Positions 40,246 to 42,365 of a stretch of 42,365 bases of DNA are shown here, one piece after another (position 1 is the first letter of the stretch; each line of letters opens with the position of its first letter). The DNA is from an uncultured Phascolarctobacterium sp. (GTDB lineage Bacteria > Bacillota > Negativicutes > Acidaminococcales > Acidaminococcaceae): NCBI GenBank assembly GCA_900544885.1, contig UQWU01000009.1:1-42365 (forward strand), read 5' to 3'. The notes under the pieces are model-generated. The model was given only the letters and a program-made list of their open reading frames with translations. It ran no database searches and was not told the DNA's origin. Made by a program: the position numbers and the translations under genes.

Positions 40246-40638
40246 ATGTTGAAATATTTATTAATCGCTGTACTCATCGTTGCCGGATTGAGCATGATTG
40301 GCTTCTCTTTCGGTAAAAATGCTGGTGAAAGCAAAAATCTCGTTACTTACGAAGAACTGCAAAAAAAATTAACCGCTAAAGAAAACTTCATTCTGTTAGA
40401 TGTACGTACCCACGAAGAATTTGCGGATGGTCATATTCCCGGCTCTATTCTTTTGCCTTATGACGCTGTAGCACAAAAAGCTGCCACTATGTTAACTGAT
40501 AAAAATAAGGCTATTATCGTATACTGCCGTAGCGGTCGCCGTAGTGCTATTGCTGCTGATAGCCTGCGTCAGCTTGGTTATAAGCATGTCCGTGATTTCG
40601 GTGGCATTAACCGTTGGCATGGTGCTTTAGAACACTAA
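40246..40638 (+). CDS. Rhodanese-like domain protein, membrane-anchored
   Basis: The 130-residue protein has an N-terminal hydrophobic segment (about 3-22) as signal or anchor. A single rhodanese domain follows: LLDVRTHEEFADGHIPGSILLPYD (about 50-73) and the active-site loop VYCRSGRRSA with C94. It probably carries sulfane sulfur in the envelope; the acceptor is unknown. The ATG at 40246 follows AAGGAGG. The SGNH gene starts 11 bp downstream and is cotranscribed. Confidence 0.9.
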   Translation: MLKYLLIAVLIVAGLSMIGFSFGKNAGESKNLVTYEELQKKLTAKENFILLDVRTHEEFADGHIPGSILLPYDAVAQKAATMLTDKNKAIIVYCRSGRRSAIAADSLRQLGYKHVRDFGGINRWHGALEH

Positions 40639-40649
40639 GAGGTTAGATT

Positions 40650-41201
40650 ATGGAATATATCGCTTGCTTTGGTGATTCCCTAATTCAAGGGTTCCCTTTT
40701 TCTCAGCAATACTCCTGGGTTGCCCATGCAGAAATAGCAGATAAATATAAAATGCTGAACTATGGTATGTGCGGTGATTGCTGCGATGATATTTTTTATC
40801 GTATGCGTCAGTTTGCTTTACCTGAATATGTACAGCATATACTCTTTTTAGGTGGTGCCAATGATATTTTACAGGGACGTCGCTATGAAGACACCCTAAA
40901 TGATTACCTACGAGTCCTGAACTGGTGCACAGACAATAATTATCACCTCTGCTTTGTTCTGCCCTTTATTACTGCAGATGAATTTTTAAATCGAAAAATT
41001 TTTAATCTACGTCAGGATATTGTTCACCGATTCAGTGATAAAGTCTTTTTGCTAGACTTACAACCTGCCATAGGTTTAGATGAAAAAACACGACAAAAAG
41101 CTTATCTAGATGGTGTGCATCCGCTGTCACCAACGTATAAAGCTATGGGTGAATATGCCCGTCCCTTTATAACCGAATGGCTAAAGCAATGTGAAGCTTA
41201 A
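40650..41201 (+). CDS. SGNH/GDSL hydrolase family protein
   Basis: A 183-residue esterase-like protein without signal peptide. Block I is ACFGDSLIQGFPF with catalytic S10, block II a Gly in the MLNYGMCGD segment, block III LGGANDI near 72-78, and block V DGVHPLSP near the C-terminus with the Asp/His pair. The substrate could be an acyl ester of a lipid, sugar or CoA. An AAGAGG-like site precedes the ATG. It is coupled to the rhodanese gene. Confidence 0.9.
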   Translation: MEYIACFGDSLIQGFPFSQQYSWVAHAEIADKYKMLNYGMCGDCCDDIFYRMRQFALPEYVQHILFLGGANDILQGRRYEDTLNDYLRVLNWCTDNNYHLCFVLPFITADEFLNRKIFNLRQDIVHRFSDKVFLLDLQPAIGLDEKTRQKAYLDGVHPLSPTYKAMGEYARPFITEWLKQCEA

Positions 41202-41222
41202 ACTAAACTGCAATATAAGAAA

Positions 41223-41262
41223 AGCTGCTAAAGTTATTTAAATAACTTTAGCAGCTTATTTT
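41223..41262. terminator. Bidirectional terminator, perfect palindrome
   Basis: A 36-bp perfect inverted repeat (41223-41258; AAGCTGCTAAAGTTATTT and its complement) between the converging SGNH and EamA genes, with TTTTAATT after it. Confidence 0.9.
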
Positions 41263-42205
41263 AATTCTTCATTTTGTTCCTATTCCAAGGTAACATTTCA
41301 GCAGGCAGCTGAGCCAAGATAATAGCAATAAAAACAAGACCACAACCAAAAATCTCGCGCATTGTCATTTCCTGTCCCAACAATAGCCAACCGCTTAATA
41401 ATGCAAAAGCTGATTCTAAGCTCATAATCATACTAGCCAGAACAGGAGTACAGTTTTTCTGGCCAAAAATTTGCAATGTATAAGCAATACCACTGGACAT
41501 GATACCTGCATAAGCAATAGGCATCCAACCTTGCTCAATACTAGCCCAAGTAGGATTCTCAAATAAAAGCATCATCGTAAAATTAATGGCAGTAGTGCCG
41601 ATTAACTGTGTCAAGGACAGACGGATACCGTCCGTATTAGCGATTAATTTATCAACATAAATAATCTGTCCTGCAAAGCAGAAAGCACTAATTAAAGTGT
41701 AAATATCACCTTTATTAATAGAAAAGCTTTCATTAATACAAATAAAATACATACCTATCGCAGCTATCAATACACCAAGCCATTGTAATGCAGAAATCGC
41801 TTTGCGAAAAACAAGGTAATTTAAAACAGGTACTAATACTAGATATAGTGCTGTAATAAAACCGCTTTTACCTACTGTCGTATATAAAATACCTACCTGC
41901 TGCGTAAAAGTTGCCAAACTTAAAGCTGCACCGCAGATCAAGCCGCCTTTTATTAAACGTAATTTATGTGCAGAATCATCAGTTCCTAAAAGACTTAATT
42001 TACGTCCGGCAGCTTTATCGAACATTAAGCAACAAATAAATAAGAAAATAGTTGCTAAAAAGCTACGGCAAAAATTAAATGTAAGCGGTTCGACAACCTG
42101 ACCACCAACACTTTGTGCAATAAACGCTGTGCCCCAGATAAAAGCACAGAGCGTAAGCATGAAAATGCCTGAAAAACTATTTTTTTGTACCTCTTGATTC
42201 ATCAT
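41261..42205 (-). CDS. DMT-superfamily permease (EamA family)
   Basis: The 314-residue protein has ten hydrophobic helices in two EamA repeats: LTLCAFIWGTAFIAQSVG near the N-terminus and the second repeat starting at about 155 (DIYTLISAFCFAGQIIYVDK). Members export amino acids or metabolites; the substrate is not visible. The start is the ATG at 42203-42205, 7 nt after GAGGGGAG; a TTG two codons upstream is less likely. It is a single-gene unit. Confidence 0.9.
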   Translation of the reverse strand: MMNQEVQKNSFSGIFMLTLCAFIWGTAFIAQSVGGQVVEPLTFNFCRSFLATIFLFICCLMFDKAAGRKLSLLGTDDSAHKLRLIKGGLICGAALSLATFTQQVGILYTTVGKSGFITALYLVLVPVLNYLVFRKAISALQWLGVLIAAIGMYFICINESFSINKGDIYTLISAFCFAGQIIYVDKLIANTDGIRLSLTQLIGTTAINFTMMLLFENPTWASIEQGWMPIAYAGIMSSGIAYTLQIFGQKNCTPVLASMIMSLESAFALLSGWLLLGQEMTMREIFGCGLVFIAIILAQLPAEMLPWNRNKMKN

Positions 42206-42243
42206 TAACAAACTCCCCTCATATAAACAATGTAATGCTTATC

Positions 42244-42272
42244 ATTGTACCATTTTTTTATGATATATACAA
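42244..42272 (-). promoter_or_regulatory. Promoter of the EamA permease gene
   Basis: Minus strand: -35 TTGTAT (42267-42272), 17-nt spacer, -10 TACAAT (42244-42249). The remaining sequence to the right edge holds no gene I can support. Confidence 0.7.
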
Positions 42273-42365
42273 AGGTGACATGAAGTGGTAAACTTATTTT
42301 AGACACAGAGGGGGTATTTTTTGTACAGATAATATATAATGGAATACACCAATATATATATCACT

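Noticed and set aside
42273..42365. Possible plus-strand gene or promoter at the right edge
   Set aside because: A TATAAT is present but without a -35 or any reading frame with a start signal before the window ends.

Overview
The window reads as a continuous piece of a low-GC, Gram-positive-type (Bacillota) chromosome. The evidence is the rapZ-yvcK-whiA cluster, a ctsR-clpC-radA operon, a perfect CIRCE element before groES, a GerMN lipoprotein and strong AGGAGG-type ribosome binding sites. My best guess is an anaerobic Negativicutes member (Acidaminococcaceae-like); that is recall of gene style, not something the sequence proves. I see no insertion sequence, prophage, integrase, CRISPR array or rRNA operon. 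This is mostly core genome, and most genes up to about 36.5 kb lie on the minus strand.

Layout. 1-3.7 kb: the str operon on the minus strand (L7Ae-type protein, rpsL, rpsG, fusA, start of tuf) from its own consensus promoter. 4.0-5.7 kb: a sodium:solute symporter with an unusually long leader. 5.8 and 9.1 kb: two single tRNA-Arg genes (ACG and CCG anticodons), each with promoter and terminator. 6.1-9.0 kb: a small membrane protein, a CofE-like protein, a thioesterase and an AI-2E family permease. 9.3-13.0 kb: peptide deformylase paralog, gamma-glutamyltransferase, GNAT acetyltransferase, and an alpha/beta hydrolase. 13.2-18.0 kb: a TlpA lipoprotein on the plus strand, then polysaccharide deacetylase, whiA, yvcK and rapZ on the minus strand. 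18.1-20.5 kb: solitary bioB behind a BirA-type operator, and a two-gene chromate transporter. 20.5-22.7 kb: groES-groEL with CIRCE. 22.8-24.8 kb: an ANTAR response regulator and its HisKA_2 kinase. 24.8-24.93 kb: a cluster of DnaA boxes. 24.9-31.4 kb: tsaD-rimI-tsaB-tsaE, a GerMN lipoprotein, an AMIN/Amidase_3 hydrolase, nnr and acpS. 31.5-36.1 kb: radA, clpC and ctsR. 36.2-42.2 kb: an XRE regulator, lemA and a TPM-domain gene, a Bcp-type peroxiredoxin, an iron alcohol dehydrogenase, a rhodanese, an SGNH hydrolase and an EamA permease.

How it fits together. Translation (str operon, t6A synthesis by TsaB/D/E, RimI, deformylase, Arg tRNAs), protein quality control (GroESL under HrcA/CIRCE; ClpC under CtsR) and envelope metabolism (amidase, GerMN, deacetylase, YvcK/RapZ) dominate. 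The observations most worth a second look are: a ClpC carrying an McsA-like zinc finger at its N-terminus with no mcsA or mcsB beside it; a shared 17-bp motif with 8-bp spacing in the ctsR and lemA promoters; a biotin synthase with Ser at the position that is Cys in the classical enzyme; a same-strand DnaA-box cluster between tsaD and the ANTAR kinase; and a roughly 225-nt unassigned leader before the symporter. No single clearly new multi-gene system stands out.
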